Assembly: GCA_031365665.1 (NCBI GenBank) | Contig: JANLYO010000093.1 | Coordinates: forward strand, 1-43,394 | Source: JANYCG01 sp031365665 | GTDB taxonomy: Bacteria; Pseudomonadota; Gammaproteobacteria; Burkholderiales; Burkholderiaceae_C | Direction of reading: 5' to 3' | Length of the DNA stretch: 43,394 nucleotides | Shown here: in pieces, positions 16,362-24,996 of the stretch | How the letters are laid out: each line of letters opens with the position of its first letter | How positions within the stretch are numbered: position 1 is the first letter of the stretch | Made by a program: the position numbers and the translations under genes | Notes under the pieces: model-generated | Database searches by the model: none | The model's input: only the letters and a program-made list of their open reading frames with translations | What the model was told of the DNA's origin: nothing

Positions 16362-18051
16362 CACCGGAGCTGTCACGACGCGCACCGTCCGCGATGCCGC
16401 CTGAATCGCCGCCTGCGTTGCCACCTGCATTGCTGTTTGACCTGCGGCGACGGCGGCGGCGCTTGGGCGCGTCACCGGTGCCGGCTTCTTGTTCCGCACC
16501 CAGATCAGGCGCTGGGGCTGACCCAGCGGCCAAGCGCGGGCTTGACGTTGTTGAAGTTTCAGATGCAGATCGTGGTGCAGATGAGCCCAGAGGCGCTGCG
16601 CCTGTAGCACCCGCCGCACCCGCCGCACCGGCTGCACCCGCCATGGGCCGTGGCGCGCGCGCCATGCGCGGCTTGCGTTGTTGCTGCTCTTCACGCACCT
16701 GATCCACCAGATCTTGCCGCTCGCTGTCGGTGGCCATACTGAACTCTTGCCACCAGTCGGCCAGGGTTTCATCGACCTCCCCCACGTCCGCGCGCAGGCG
16801 CATGAAGTCAAACGCGGCCCGAAAACGGGGTTGGTCCACCAAGCCAAAAGCGGCGCTGCCGTTGCGTTTCTCAAAACGCGTCTGCATCAGCCAGATCTCG
16901 CGCATGTCGCCCGCCAGGCGGCCACGCCCTGAGACATCGCCGATGCGTGCGTTGAAAACATCGTCAATCGCGTCGTTGAGCGCTGGGAAGCTGTTTTGCC
17001 CTTGCGTCTGCCTCTGCGCCCAACCATCGCGCGCGTCCGCCCACAACACGCAGGCCAAGAGGAAACTCGGTGCGACCGGTTTGCCTTCACCCACGCGCCG
17101 GTCAGTGTCTCTGAGCGCAGCGTTCACGAACTGGGAGTCCGCCCGTTGCACCACCACATCCAAGAGCGGGTAAATGCCTTTGGCCAGGCCCAGCAATTTC
17201 AGCTGTTCGATGGAGGCCAGCGCGTGCCCGGTTTGCAGCAGCTTGAGCATTTCGTCAAACAGGCGGCTTTGGGGCACGTCGGCCAGCAGCTCTTGCGACT
17301 TGACCAGGGGCGCGGCGGTTTTGGCGTCGAGCTTGAAGCCCAGCGGGCTCAGCTTGGCAGCGAAACGCACGGCGCGGATGATGCGCACCGGGTCTTCGCG
17401 GTAACGCGTGGCGGCGTCGCCAATCATGCGGATCTGGCGCTTCTTCGCATCCGCCAGGCCGCCGTGGTAATCGACCACGATCTGCGTTTGCGGGTCGTAA
17501 TACATGGCGTTGACAGTGAAATCACGCCGCGTTGCATCTTCGTCCTGTGGGCCCCAGACGTTGTCGCGCAACACGCGGCCGGTGGAGTCAACGGCGTGTT
17601 TCATGCCCGCCAGCTCGCTCTTGCTGGTCTTCTCATTGCCGGCCACGGCCTCGGCGGCAGCGTTGTCGAGGTAGGCGCGGAAGGTTGAGACCTCGATCAC
17701 CTCATGCTCGCGCCCCCGCCCGTACACCACGTGCACGATGCGAAAACGCCGCCCGATGATGAAGGCGCGCCGGAACAGGCCCTTGACCTGCTCCGGCGTG
17801 GCGTTGGTGGCCACGTCGAAGTCTTTGGGCACCAGGCCGACCAGCAGGTCGCGCACCGCGCCGCCGACGATGTAGGCTTCAAAACCGGCTTCTTTGAGGG
17901 TGCGCACCACGTTGGCGGCGCGTTCGTCCACTTTGGACGGGTCGATGCCGTGTTCGGCCACGCCGACTTCTTGCCGCTTGCCGAATTTCGGCTTTTTGGC
18001 GCGACCGCCGGTGGCTTTTTCAAACAGGTTTTCTATGAATTTTTTGATCAA
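16348..18051 (-). CDS. pcnB: poly(A) polymerase I
   Basis: 567 residues. It adds 3' poly(A) tails to RNA, promoting decay. The class II nucleotidyltransferase core is clear: YIVGGAVRDLLVG (60-72), KDFDVATNA with the metal-binding DxD at 77-79, RRDFTVNAMYYD (about 174-185), REDPVRIIRAVRFAAKL, and the PcnB arm with RFRAAFDFMRLRA. The C-terminus is a Pro/Ala/Gly low-complexity tail with a run of seven arginines followed by Gly/Ser repeats, encoded by short tandem repeats at about 16610-16640. Basic tails are usual in PcnB, but this one is long. It starts 18 bp after the HAD gene and overlaps folK. Confidence 0.95.
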   Translation of the reverse strand: MIKKFIENLFEKATGGRAKKPKFGKRQEVGVAEHGIDPSKVDERAANVVRTLKEAGFEAYIVGGAVRDLLVGLVPKDFDVATNATPEQVKGLFRRAFIIGRRFRIVHVVYGRGREHEVIEVSTFRAYLDNAAAEAVAGNEKTSKSELAGMKHAVDSTGRVLRDNVWGPQDEDATRRDFTVNAMYYDPQTQIVVDYHGGLADAKKRQIRMIGDAATRYREDPVRIIRAVRFAAKLSPLGFKLDAKTAAPLVKSQELLADVPQSRLFDEMLKLLQTGHALASIEQLKLLGLAKGIYPLLDVVVQRADSQFVNAALRDTDRRVGEGKPVAPSFLLACVLWADARDGWAQRQTQGQNSFPALNDAIDDVFNARIGDVSGRGRLAGDMREIWLMQTRFEKRNGSAAFGLVDQPRFRAAFDFMRLRADVGEVDETLADWWQEFSMATDSERQDLVDQVREEQQQRKPRMARAPRPMAGAAGAAGAAGATGAAPLGSSAPRSASETSTTSSPRLAAGSAPAPDLGAEQEAGTGDAPKRRRRRRRSNSNAGGNAGGDSGGIADGARRDSSGGDGS

Positions 18052-18069
18052 TCTTTGTCCAGTAGGGAT

Positions 18070-18747
18070 TCAGGCCGGGGGCCAGAGGTCAAGTATGCGC
18101 CAATTGCGCTCTTCGGCCAGTTTTCTGAGGCGCTCATCCGAATTCGTCGCCACCGGATGTGCCACTTTTTCCATCAAGGCCAGGTCGTTGAACGAGTCGG
18201 TATAAAACGTGGCTTCGACCTGCGCCCAGCTTAAATTGCGCGCGGCCAGCCACTGCTCGACCCGCGTGACCTTGCCCTCGCGCGCTGACGGCACCCCCTT
18301 GATTTCGCCGCTGATCCAGCCCGTGGCGGCGTCTTGCTCCAGCTCGACGGCGATCAGCTCCTGCACGTCAAAAGCCTCTGCAATGGGCCGCGTGACAAAT
18401 TCGTTGGTCGCGGTGACGATGACGATCTGGTCGCCCTGTGCGCGATGTTGATGCAAAAGCGCCAGCGCCTCAGGCCTGATGGCTGGCTGGATGACTTCCG
18501 ACATGAAGCGGGCATGCGCAGCTATTGAATTAGCAGCGCCCTGGCGGCGCACAGCCAAGGTGGCGAACCGCACGTAGTCATGGATGTCGAGCGTGCCCGC
18601 CTTGTAATGCGCAAAAAACTCGTCGTTTTTGCGGGCGAATTCAAGTGGATCCGTCCAACCGATGGTGTTGGTGAACACGCCCCAGGAGTGGTCTGAATCG
18701 ATGGGAATCAGCGTGTGGTCCAAGTCAAAAAGCGCCAATTTCATCAT
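18070..18747 (-). CDS. HAD-IB family hydrolase (SerB-like phosphatase)
   Basis: 225 residues. A cytosolic HAD-superfamily phosphatase of subfamily IB. Motif I is FDLDHTLIPID with nucleophile Asp8 and Asp10, motif II is the Thr in VTATNEFVT, motif III the Lys in REGKVTRVEQW, and motif IV is TDSFNDLALMEKVAHPVATN. The substrate is unknown; relatives act on phosphoserine or other small phosphates. I chose ATG 18747 (MMKLALFD). An in-frame ATG at 18840 would add about 30 residues encoded by a G-run repeat and is unlikely. The position between hda and pcnB is conserved in Burkholderiales. Confidence 0.93.
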   Translation of the reverse strand: MMKLALFDLDHTLIPIDSDHSWGVFTNTIGWTDPLEFARKNDEFFAHYKAGTLDIHDYVRFATLAVRRQGAANSIAAHARFMSEVIQPAIRPEALALLHQHRAQGDQIVIVTATNEFVTRPIAEAFDVQELIAVELEQDAATGWISGEIKGVPSAREGKVTRVEQWLAARNLSWAQVEATFYTDSFNDLALMEKVAHPVATNSDERLRKLAEERNWRILDLWPPA

Positions 18748-18749
18748 GT

Positions 18750-18817
18750 GGCCCCCACGCTCCCCGCTGCGCGTGGTTCGCTGCCCCCCCGAGGGGGCTA
18801 ATTTTTCTAGGGGCGGC
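18750..18817 (-). repeat. G-run interspersed repeat, copy 2, abutting the HAD start codon
   Basis: On the minus strand it runs from CCGCCCCTAGAAAAATTAGC through a CCCCCTCGGGGGG hairpin to GAGCGTGGGGGCC, ending 2 bp before the ATG of the HAD gene. The TAGAAAAATTAG part is shared with the tandem array at 19541-19853. Confidence 0.75.
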
Positions 18818-18836
18818 ACCTCAAAAAATTGCTTCA

Positions 18837-19523
18837 TCAACTGTTGTCCATCATCGATTTGATCAGCGGGACGGTGATGGCGCGTTTGGTTTGCAGCGAA
18901 TAACCGTCCAGGAGGTTCAAGAGTTCCATCAAGCTGCCCAAATCGCGGCTGAAGCGGGTGAGCATGAAATCCATCACTTCGTCTCCGAGGAACACGCCAC
19001 GGTCATCGGCGGCCTGGCGCAACACGGCGCGCCGCTCGGGCTCGCTCAAGGTCTTGAGGCCAAACACGTGGCCCCAGCCGAGACGGCTTTTCAGGTCGTC
19101 GCGCAGGTTCAGATCGGTCGGCGGCAGAGCACCCGCGCCCAGCACCCAGCGCTGCTGGGTTTGGGCGTTGACAAACCAGTTGAAGGCGGCGTGTTGCTGC
19201 ACCGCCGTGTACAGATGCACGTCGTCGAGCAGCACGGCACCCCAGGCCTCGTTAAATGCCGGCGGCTCCAGCAGCGAAGCGTCGAGCCAGCCCACTGCCG
19301 CACCTTGCTCGCGCAGAGCCTCGCGCACGCTTTTGAGCAAATGCGTTTTGCCGCTGCCGGTATTGCCCCAGAGGTAGGTGGGCACGGGCGAGCGGGTGGC
19401 CGAATTGGACTTGACGCCCACCCACAGCTCCAGGTGGGCACGGGCGTCTTCATTCGGGCCGGGGAAAAAATTGGCGAGGGTTGCGCCTGTCGCCAAGCCG
19501 ATGTCGAGGGCAATCTGCTTCAT
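18837..19523 (-). CDS. hda: DnaA regulatory inactivator Hda
   Basis: 228 residues. A DnaA-like AAA+ protein that, with the beta clamp, stimulates ATP hydrolysis by DnaA to limit re-initiation. The N-terminal MKQIALDIGL contains a QxxLxL-like clamp-binding peptide (QIALDI). Walker A is GNTGSGKTH (53-61), Walker B VLLDDVH, the arginine-finger region LKSRLGWGHVF, and the tail RDLGSLMELLNLLDGYSL matches DnaA domain III. No DNA-binding domain IV is present, as expected for Hda. ATG 19523 fits the family start. It lies between the permease and HAD genes, separated from the permease by the tandem repeat array. Confidence 0.93.
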   Translation of the reverse strand: MKQIALDIGLATGATLANFFPGPNEDARAHLELWVGVKSNSATRSPVPTYLWGNTGSGKTHLLKSVREALREQGAAVGWLDASLLEPPAFNEAWGAVLLDDVHLYTAVQQHAAFNWFVNAQTQQRWVLGAGALPPTDLNLRDDLKSRLGWGHVFGLKTLSEPERRAVLRQAADDRGVFLGDEVMDFMLTRFSRDLGSLMELLNLLDGYSLQTKRAITVPLIKSMMDNS

Positions 19524-19540
19524 GCGGCCGCAGCGCTGGA

Positions 19541-19853
19541 CCGCCCCAAGCAAGGCACGGCCCCCTCGGGGGGCAGCGAAATACGCGAAGCGACAAGCGT
19601 GAGGGCCAAATTTTTCGACAGGCCGCCCCTAGAAAAATTAGCCCTCTCGGGGGGCAGCGCAGTACGCGAAGCGACAGGCGTGGGGGCCATATTTTTCGAC
19701 AGGCCGCCCCTAGAAAAATTAGCCCCCTCGGGGGGCAGCGCAGTACGCGAAGCGACAGGCGTGGGGGCCATATTTTTCGACGGACCGCCCCTAGAAAAAT
19801 TAGCCCCCCTGAGGGGCAGCGCAGTACGCGAAGCGACAAGCGTGGGGGCCATA
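19541..19853 (+). repeat. four tandem copies (81-82 bp period) of the G-run repeat
   Basis: CCGCCCC marks unit starts at 19541, 19623, 19704 and 19785 (steps 82, 81, 81). The later three units share CCGCCCCTAGAAAAATTAGC, then a GGGGGGCAGCG run, then GTACGCGAAGCGACA and CGTGGGGGCC. The first unit has CCAAGCAAGGCACGG in place of the TAG segment, like the dispersed copies. Because 81 is divisible by three, several frames stay open and imitate a repetitive protein. The array fills the space between the permease stop and hda. Confidence 0.9.
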
Positions 19854-19854
19854 T

Positions 19855-20925
19855 TCAGCCGGTATACAGCTTGCTGGCGAGGTAATTGGCCTTTACCCGC
19901 CGCAGCGCCACCAGCAGCACGGCGCTGGCCGGCAAGGCCACCAGCACACCCACCAGGCCAAATACCTGGCCAAAGGCGAGCAAAGCAAAAATGACGGCCA
20001 ACGGGTGCAGGCCGATGCGCTTGCCCACCAGGCGCGGCGTGAGCACAAAACCCTCAATCACCTGGCCCACGCCAAACACTGCCACCACCATCACAAGCGC
20101 CTTCACCGAGGCAAATTGCAGCAGCCCGGCCAAAAGCGCCAAGATGAGGCCAATGCCAAATCCCAAATACGGCACAAACATCGCCAAGCCGGTGAAGATG
20201 CCGATGGGCAGGGCCAGATCCAGCCCGAATAACGCCATGCCCACGCTGTAAAACACCGCCATCGCCAGCATCACCAAAAGCTGACCGCGCAGGTATTGGC
20301 CCAGCACGGAATCCGCTTCGCTGGTAAAGCTGTCAAAACTCTGGCGCAAGCGCAGCGGCACCAGCCCCACCAGGCGCGCGACGATGTTGCGCCAGTCCAT
20401 CAACAGATAAAACAGCGCCACCGGGATCAGCACCGCATTGCCGACCAAGGTGAGCGCCACACTGCCGCCCATTTTGAGCGAGGCCAGCACGGAGCCAAAA
20501 GCGTCTTCAAAGTTGGCGCTCAGGTATTTGAAGACAAAAGCCTTGATGCTGGCGACATCCAGCGACAACTTGACGCCCAACTGCGCCAGAAGCGGCGACA
20601 ACCACCCGTTGAAACGGTCCGCCAGCAGCGGCAATTGCTCGCGCATCAGGGGAATCTCTTTGGCCATGATCGGGATGATCAGCAGCACCAGGCTCAAGCC
20701 GGCCAGAATGAACAGAATCTCCACTGCCACCACGGCCAGCACACGCGGCACGCGGCCTTTGCCCCAGCCGTCGATACGGTCCACCAAGGGAGTGAGGGCA
20801 TAGGCCAACACAGCCGCTACAACAAAAGGCGTCAGCACCGGCCCCATCAGCCACAGAGCCAGCACGACCAAAGCGGCAATGCCCAGCCAGCTCATGGCGA
20901 TTCTTTGGGCGTGGGTGAACTGCAT
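19855..20925 (-). CDS. AI-2E family transporter (PerM/UPF0118-like permease)
   Basis: 356 residues with about eight membrane helices. It begins MQFTHAQRIAMSWLGIAALVV and has the usual long loop after helix 3 and the family core YLRGQLLVMLAMAVFYSVG. Members include AI-2 exporters and sodium/proton antiporters, so the cargo is open. The C-terminal region VIEGFVLTPRLVGKRIGLHP is a strong family signature. I chose ATG 20925; the longer frame to 21036 adds arginine/proline-rich residues without a family match. It is divergent from purM with about 170 bp between. A purM/permease/hda block is conserved in Burkholderiales. Confidence 0.92.
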   Translation of the reverse strand: MQFTHAQRIAMSWLGIAALVVLALWLMGPVLTPFVVAAVLAYALTPLVDRIDGWGKGRVPRVLAVVAVEILFILAGLSLVLLIIPIMAKEIPLMREQLPLLADRFNGWLSPLLAQLGVKLSLDVASIKAFVFKYLSANFEDAFGSVLASLKMGGSVALTLVGNAVLIPVALFYLLMDWRNIVARLVGLVPLRLRQSFDSFTSEADSVLGQYLRGQLLVMLAMAVFYSVGMALFGLDLALPIGIFTGLAMFVPYLGFGIGLILALLAGLLQFASVKALVMVVAVFGVGQVIEGFVLTPRLVGKRIGLHPLAVIFALLAFGQVFGLVGVLVALPASAVLLVALRRVKANYLASKLYTG

Positions 20926-21093
20926 GTGGGCGGAGTGCTGGAGGGGTGAACGACAGGGGTGCGGGGTGGATCGTGGGACGGGTCGAGGTGCAGGTCGCTC
21001 AAGCGGGCGGGAGGCCACGCGTAAAATTGTGTGCAAATTCTAATTGGGTTGGGCACCCTGCCCGGCCATGACCGCTTTTGCCGCCTTTAATTC

Positions 21094-22176
21094 ATGACCA
21101 CACCCACCTCCATTTCCCCAATGTCGTACAAAGACGCCGGCGTTGACATTGACGCGGGCGACGCGCTGGTCGAGCGCATCAAACCGCTGGCCAAAAAAAC
21201 CATGCGCGAAGGCGTGCTGGCGGGCATTGGCGGCTTTGGCGCGCTGTTTGAAGTGCCCAAGCGTTACAAAGAGCCGGTGCTGGTGAGTGGCACCGATGGC
21301 GTGGGCACCAAGCTCAAGCTGGCTTTTGAATGGAACATGCACGACACCGTGGGCATCGACCTGGTGGCCATGAGCGTGAACGACGTGCTTGTGCAAGGCG
21401 CCGAGCCTTTGTTCTTCCTCGACTATTTCGCCTGCGGCAAGCTGGATGTGGACACCGCTGCGGCGGTCGTCTGCGGCATCGCCCGAGGCTGCGAGCTGTC
21501 TGGCTGCGCGCTGATTGGCGGCGAAACGGCAGAGATGCCCGGCATGTACCCGGCGGGTGAATACGACCTGGCCGGTTTTTGCGTGGGCGCGGTGGAAAAG
21601 TCAAAAATCCTCACCGGCAAGGATGTAAAGGCGGGTGACGTGGTGCTGGGCCTGGCCTCCAGCGGCGTGCATTCCAACGGCTTCAGCCTGGTGCGCAAAT
21701 GCATCGAGCGCGCCGAGTTGGACGGTGGCAGCCTGCCCGCCACGCTGGACGGCAAACCCTTCAAAGAAGCCATCATGATGCCGACGCGCCTGTACGTGAA
21801 AAACGTGCTCGCCGCCCTGGCCGCCCACCCCAATACGGGCGACGCCGCGTCGCACGGTGGCATCAAGGCCCTGGCCCATATCACCGGCGGCGGCCTGCTC
21901 GAAAACATCCCCCGCGTGTTGCCCGAAGGCCTGGCCGCGCATCTGAAAAAAGGCAGTTGGCCGCAAACCGAGCTATTTGCTTGGTTACAGAAAACAGCGA
22001 GCATTGATGAGGTCGAGATGAACCGCACCTTCAACAACGGCATTGGCATGGTGGTGGTGATTGATGCCGCTGAAGCCGATGCCTGTGCGCGAACCTTGCG
22101 GGCGCTAGGTGAAAGCGTGTTCGTGATTGGCGGTATTGCGCCCAAGGGTGCTGGTGCTAGTGTGACAGTGGCCTGA
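21094..22176 (+). CDS. purM: phosphoribosylformylglycinamidine cyclo-ligase (AIR synthetase)
   Basis: 360 residues. It converts FGAM and ATP to aminoimidazole ribotide, step five of purine synthesis, as a cytosolic dimer. The start MSYKDAGVDIDAGDALVERI is standard. GFGALFEVP, SGTDGVGTKLKLAFE (substrate and Mg binding), GIDLVAMSVNDVLVQGAEPL, GCALIGGETAEMPGMY and ALAHITGGGLLENIPRVLP are all present, and the protein ends with GIGMVVVID and VIGGI. It is complete and of normal length. The 3' three-quarters lie opposite the run-on end of the M14 peptidase frame. Confidence 0.97.
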   Translation: MTTPTSISPMSYKDAGVDIDAGDALVERIKPLAKKTMREGVLAGIGGFGALFEVPKRYKEPVLVSGTDGVGTKLKLAFEWNMHDTVGIDLVAMSVNDVLVQGAEPLFFLDYFACGKLDVDTAAAVVCGIARGCELSGCALIGGETAEMPGMYPAGEYDLAGFCVGAVEKSKILTGKDVKAGDVVLGLASSGVHSNGFSLVRKCIERAELDGGSLPATLDGKPFKEAIMMPTRLYVKNVLAALAAHPNTGDAASHGGIKALAHITGGGLLENIPRVLPEGLAAHLKKGSWPQTELFAWLQKTASIDEVEMNRTFNNGIGMVVVIDAAEADACARTLRALGESVFVIGGIAPKGAGASVTVA

Positions 22177-23798
22177 CATTTGCGTACCGTCTGCGGGGTC
22201 CGCCTGCCCCACCCCAAGGCCAGTGCGGGCGGCAACGACATCACCCGCAGCAGCCGGTCGCCGTCGATCTCCAGCAGGCGGTTGGCAGCAAAGCTGCTTT
22301 GCGAATCGGGTTCCAGCGCCGCGCTGAGCAGCGGCGAAAGCGGCTGGGCCAGGCTGACATAGAAGCTGCCAATCGGCACTGCGGCGTTGGCGGGTGCCAG
22401 ATGCACCTTGAACTGGCGGATGCCGTCGGCATCCCCAATCGCACCCCTGGCGTCCTGCCGCTGGCTCGTGGTTTGGGCTTCCAGTTGATACCGCTCAACC
22501 TGCCAGGAGGCCTCGCTGGCCACCTGCTCCACGCGGGCACCGAGCAGCCGCAAGCGTGCGACGGCCAGGGTTTCTGTGGCCGCCAGCAGGTAACCGCTGG
22601 GGCGCGCCCGGCGGTTCACCACTTGAAGGGTTTCGGCTGAGCGCCAATCAACGTCCAGCACGCGTTCTTCACCCGTGATGGCGTCCAGAAACTCCAGCTT
22701 CTGGCGCGTCGGCGTTTGCGATGCCTCCACCACCAGATCGCCCTGGCAGGCCTGGGCACTGGCGGCTCGCTCTGCCCTGGCTACCAGATCCAGCAAGGCA
22801 GGCCCTTGGGCTGCGGCGACTTCCACTACCGTGCTTGCCGCCAGCACCTGAGTGTGTACGCGACGGGCAAAATTGGCGCGCCCCAGGCCCACGCCGCGCA
22901 CTTCCAGCAGCAGGCTGACAGCGGGACGCAAGCCATTGACGTTACGGCCTGTGTCTGGCTGCACGCCGCCCATCGACACGGTCTTGTCGCTGGCGTTGTC
23001 ACTGCCCGTGGTGTGGTACTTGAATGCACTGAGGCCTGCGCGCGCGAACGCGGATTGGATGGCAGGCAAATACCGCTGCTCGGCCATGGCAGCAATCTGA
23101 GGGTCCAGGTTGCCCACCGTCGCGGCTTGTAGGAGGGCATCGTATTTCTGCACCACGCCGAACTTGTCAACCCAGCGGCCCGCCACGGTGAATTCGTGCA
23201 AATCCATCACGACCTGCGGGCGGTAACGCTGCGTGGCGTCGGCGATCATGCGGCCCTCGGGCGTGGTCAGCAGCAGGTGGTCGCGGTTCACGTCAGTACC
23301 GTTGGCGGTGACCCGCGCGAATCGATCCGCGCCATCTGGGTTGCCGCGCGGAACGATGAGCAGATTCACGCGTTTGAGCAGTTCGGCCCGCGCACCGGCG
23401 AACTGCTCTGCCAGCACCAGTGCTGCTTCGCCACCAGCAGGCTCGTTGCCATGCTGCTGGCCGATGACCAACACGGTGGGCCGACTCGCGTCAAAACGCC
23501 CCTGGTCGGCCAGCAGCAAGAGCGGCAGGGTTCGCCCTTGCTGCGTCAACCCGAGAGGCTCGACTTTCAGATGTGGCGACTGGCGGGCAAGCCCGCCCAC
23601 AAAGGCCAGCATTTCGGCGTGCGATGCAAAATCATCACGCCCGGCCCGAAAACCGGGCGTGGCATACACCACCGCTGGTGCGGCGTATCGCGCGGCAATG
23701 GCGGGGCGCTCTGGCAGAACCTTGGCTGGGTCAAACTGGGCAGAGGCCTGCGTAGCCGCCAAGACCACACCGCAAACCAATAGCCGCGCGATGCCCAT
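21423..23798 (-). CDS. M14 family zinc carboxypeptidase-like protein, run-on C-terminus
   Basis: The first roughly 540 residues are a secreted M14 metallopeptidase: signal peptide (MGIARLLVCGVVLAATQASA), zinc ligands His116 and Glu119 in QQHGNEPAGGE and His201 in MDLHEF, substrate-binding NPDG and DVNRD, and a likely catalytic Glu299 in LLLEVRG. A beta-rich C-terminal domain follows. No stop appears before the convergent purM end at 22176, and the frame continues antisense to purM for about 250 codons to 21423. That tail does not resemble a protein domain and probably reflects a lost stop or frameshift near 22180-22260. The natural end was probably close to 22180. The start is uncertain (ATG 23798 or GTG 23840). 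Confidence 0.8.
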   Translation of the reverse strand: MGIARLLVCGVVLAATQASAQFDPAKVLPERPAIAARYAAPAVVYATPGFRAGRDDFASHAEMLAFVGGLARQSPHLKVEPLGLTQQGRTLPLLLLADQGRFDASRPTVLVIGQQHGNEPAGGEAALVLAEQFAGARAELLKRVNLLIVPRGNPDGADRFARVTANGTDVNRDHLLLTTPEGRMIADATQRYRPQVVMDLHEFTVAGRWVDKFGVVQKYDALLQAATVGNLDPQIAAMAEQRYLPAIQSAFARAGLSAFKYHTTGSDNASDKTVSMGGVQPDTGRNVNGLRPAVSLLLEVRGVGLGRANFARRVHTQVLAASTVVEVAAAQGPALLDLVARAERAASAQACQGDLVVEASQTPTRQKLEFLDAITGEERVLDVDWRSAETLQVVNRRARPSGYLLAATETLAVARLRLLGARVEQVASEASWQVERYQLEAQTTSQRQDARGAIGDADGIRQFKVHLAPANAAVPIGSFYVSLAQPLSPLLSAALEPDSQSSFAANRLLEIDGDRLLRVMSLPPALALGWGRRTPQTVRKCQATVTLAPAPLGAIPPITNTLSPSARKVRAQASASAASITTTMPMPLLKVRFISTSSMLAVFCNQANSSVCGQLPFFRCAARPSGNTRGMFSSRPPPVIWARALMPPCDAASPVLGWAARAASTFFTYRRVGIMMASLKGLPSSVAGRLPPSNSARSMHLRTRLKPLECTPLEARPSTTSPAFTSLPVRIFDFSTAPTQKPARSYSPAGYMPGISAVSPPISAQPDSSQPRAMPQTTAAAVSTSSLPQAK

Positions 23799-24118
23799 TG
23801 CACGAAGCACAAGGGCTGTGCAGAGGGTTTTACGTTTCACCACGGTTCTATTCAACAGACTGAGCGCTGGGTCCAAGGTGATCGTAAACGCGGTTCCCAA
23901 GGTGAAAGGCAAGTTATTTACTTAAATAAATAATATGCAAAGATTTTTACTCGTCTAATTTACGTTCAGGCCACATGAAAAATGGATAATTAGATATTAA
24001 TTTAATATTAATATTGATTTATTTTTAATCAAATTATCAATTTAAATTTACTTAAAAGACAAATAAAAAGCCAATATACCCAAATTGGGTATATCTAACC
24101 GGCCTGCCCAAAACGCCC
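23799..24118. other. 320-bp AT-rich gap without a gene
   Basis: From 23912 to 24075 the sequence is mostly A and T with short runs such as TTAATTTAATATTAATATT. A degenerate match to block 2 of the AT-rich element (AGGCCACATGAAAAATGG) starts at about 23968. A perfect 19-bp operator-like palindrome lies at 24075-24093. Nothing else is recognisable. Confidence 0.6.
24075..24093. promoter_or_regulatory. operator-like palindrome TATACCCAAATTGGGTATA
   Basis: A perfect 19-bp inverted repeat around a central A. Its inner 15 bp are identical to the palindrome at 1044-1058. It lies 25 bp beyond the 3' end of the SirB1-like gene, not near a promoter I can identify, and no helix-turn-helix gene is close. 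Confidence 0.45.
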
Positions 24119-24970
24119 TCAACTCACCTGCCGCCGCAGTTGCGAGACCTTATCAGCCAGCATGTTGATGTCCATGTTTTCATCGGCGTTGACGAGGTAA
24201 CTCTCCAGGTCTTTCACGGCCAGCGCGGTGTGGCCGAGTTCGGCGTGGGCCAGGCCCCGGTCGCGCTGCTCTTCCCAGGCTTGTGGCATCAAGATGACCA
24301 GGCGATCCAGCACGGCGATCTGGCGGGGCCAGTCTTTTTGCGCCTTGTAGATCTCTTTGAGGTTGTGCAACATGCGGGCAATGATGCTGCGCGGCGGGGC
24401 GGCCTGCAAATACAGGCCCAGCGGCACCTCAAACTCATCGACCAAGCCGCTTTTGCGGCGAAACGGCTCCAGCCGCTCGGCCAACTCGTCGCGCGAGAGC
24501 GATTGCCCGTCAAACGGGTTGATCACCACCTGGCCTTTGGGCAAATTCACCTTGACCATGAAATGCCCCGGAAAACCCACGCCGCGCGCGGACAAACCGA
24601 GGCTCTGCGCCAGCTCCAGCCACACCACGGCCAGCGAGATCGGGATGCCCCGGCGTGTGCGTAGCACCTGGTTGATGTAGCTGTTGTCGGCGTCGTAGTA
24701 GTTGTTGACGTTGCCGCCAAAACCGAGGCTGGTGAAGAAAAAGTTGTTGAGCACCCGCAGCTTGTGCATGGGTGGCGCATCGACCGGGATGCGCCGCTTC
24801 AGGCGGGCCTGCATCTGGTCGATCTCGCCCATCACCTGCTGCACGTCTAGATCGGGGTATTCGTCTTGCGCGAGGCAGATGGCGGCTTCCAGGAGCGGAA
24901 AACCGTCGTCGCTTTGGACCAAGGTCGCAAAGTACGAAAGTGGCGAAGGCAGGTCGTAAGACAGATTCAT
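24119..24970 (-). CDS. SirB1/YchA-type protein (transglutaminase-like fold + TPR)
   Basis: 283 residues. The N-terminal two-thirds are a SirB1 transglutaminase-like domain: LAQDEYPDLDVQQVMGEID, the block LNNFFFTSLGFGGN with DADNSYINQVLRTRRGIPIS, and SARGVGFPGHFMVKV. The catalytic Cys of true transglutaminases is not evident, as is usual here. The C-terminal third (about 200-280) contains tetratricopeptide-like helices (LKEIYKAQKDWPRQIAVLDR, RGLAHAELGHTALAVKDLES). The function is unknown. ATG at 24970 gives the family start MNLSYDLPSPLSYFATL. It sits 26 bp downstream of murJ on the same strand, so the two probably share a transcript. Confidence 0.9.
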   Translation of the reverse strand: MNLSYDLPSPLSYFATLVQSDDGFPLLEAAICLAQDEYPDLDVQQVMGEIDQMQARLKRRIPVDAPPMHKLRVLNNFFFTSLGFGGNVNNYYDADNSYINQVLRTRRGIPISLAVVWLELAQSLGLSARGVGFPGHFMVKVNLPKGQVVINPFDGQSLSRDELAERLEPFRRKSGLVDEFEVPLGLYLQAAPPRSIIARMLHNLKEIYKAQKDWPRQIAVLDRLVILMPQAWEEQRDRGLAHAELGHTALAVKDLESYLVNADENMDINMLADKVSQLRRQVS

Positions 24971-24996
24971 GGTGAGTACCCATTTTGCATCTATTT

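Noticed and set aside
19450..19885. Open frames in several phases encoding repeated 27-residue units (e.g. LRVLRCPPRGLIFLGAA)
   Set aside because: They are a by-product of the 81-bp DNA repeat, whose period is divisible by three; frames on both strands stay open and none has a start signal or family match.
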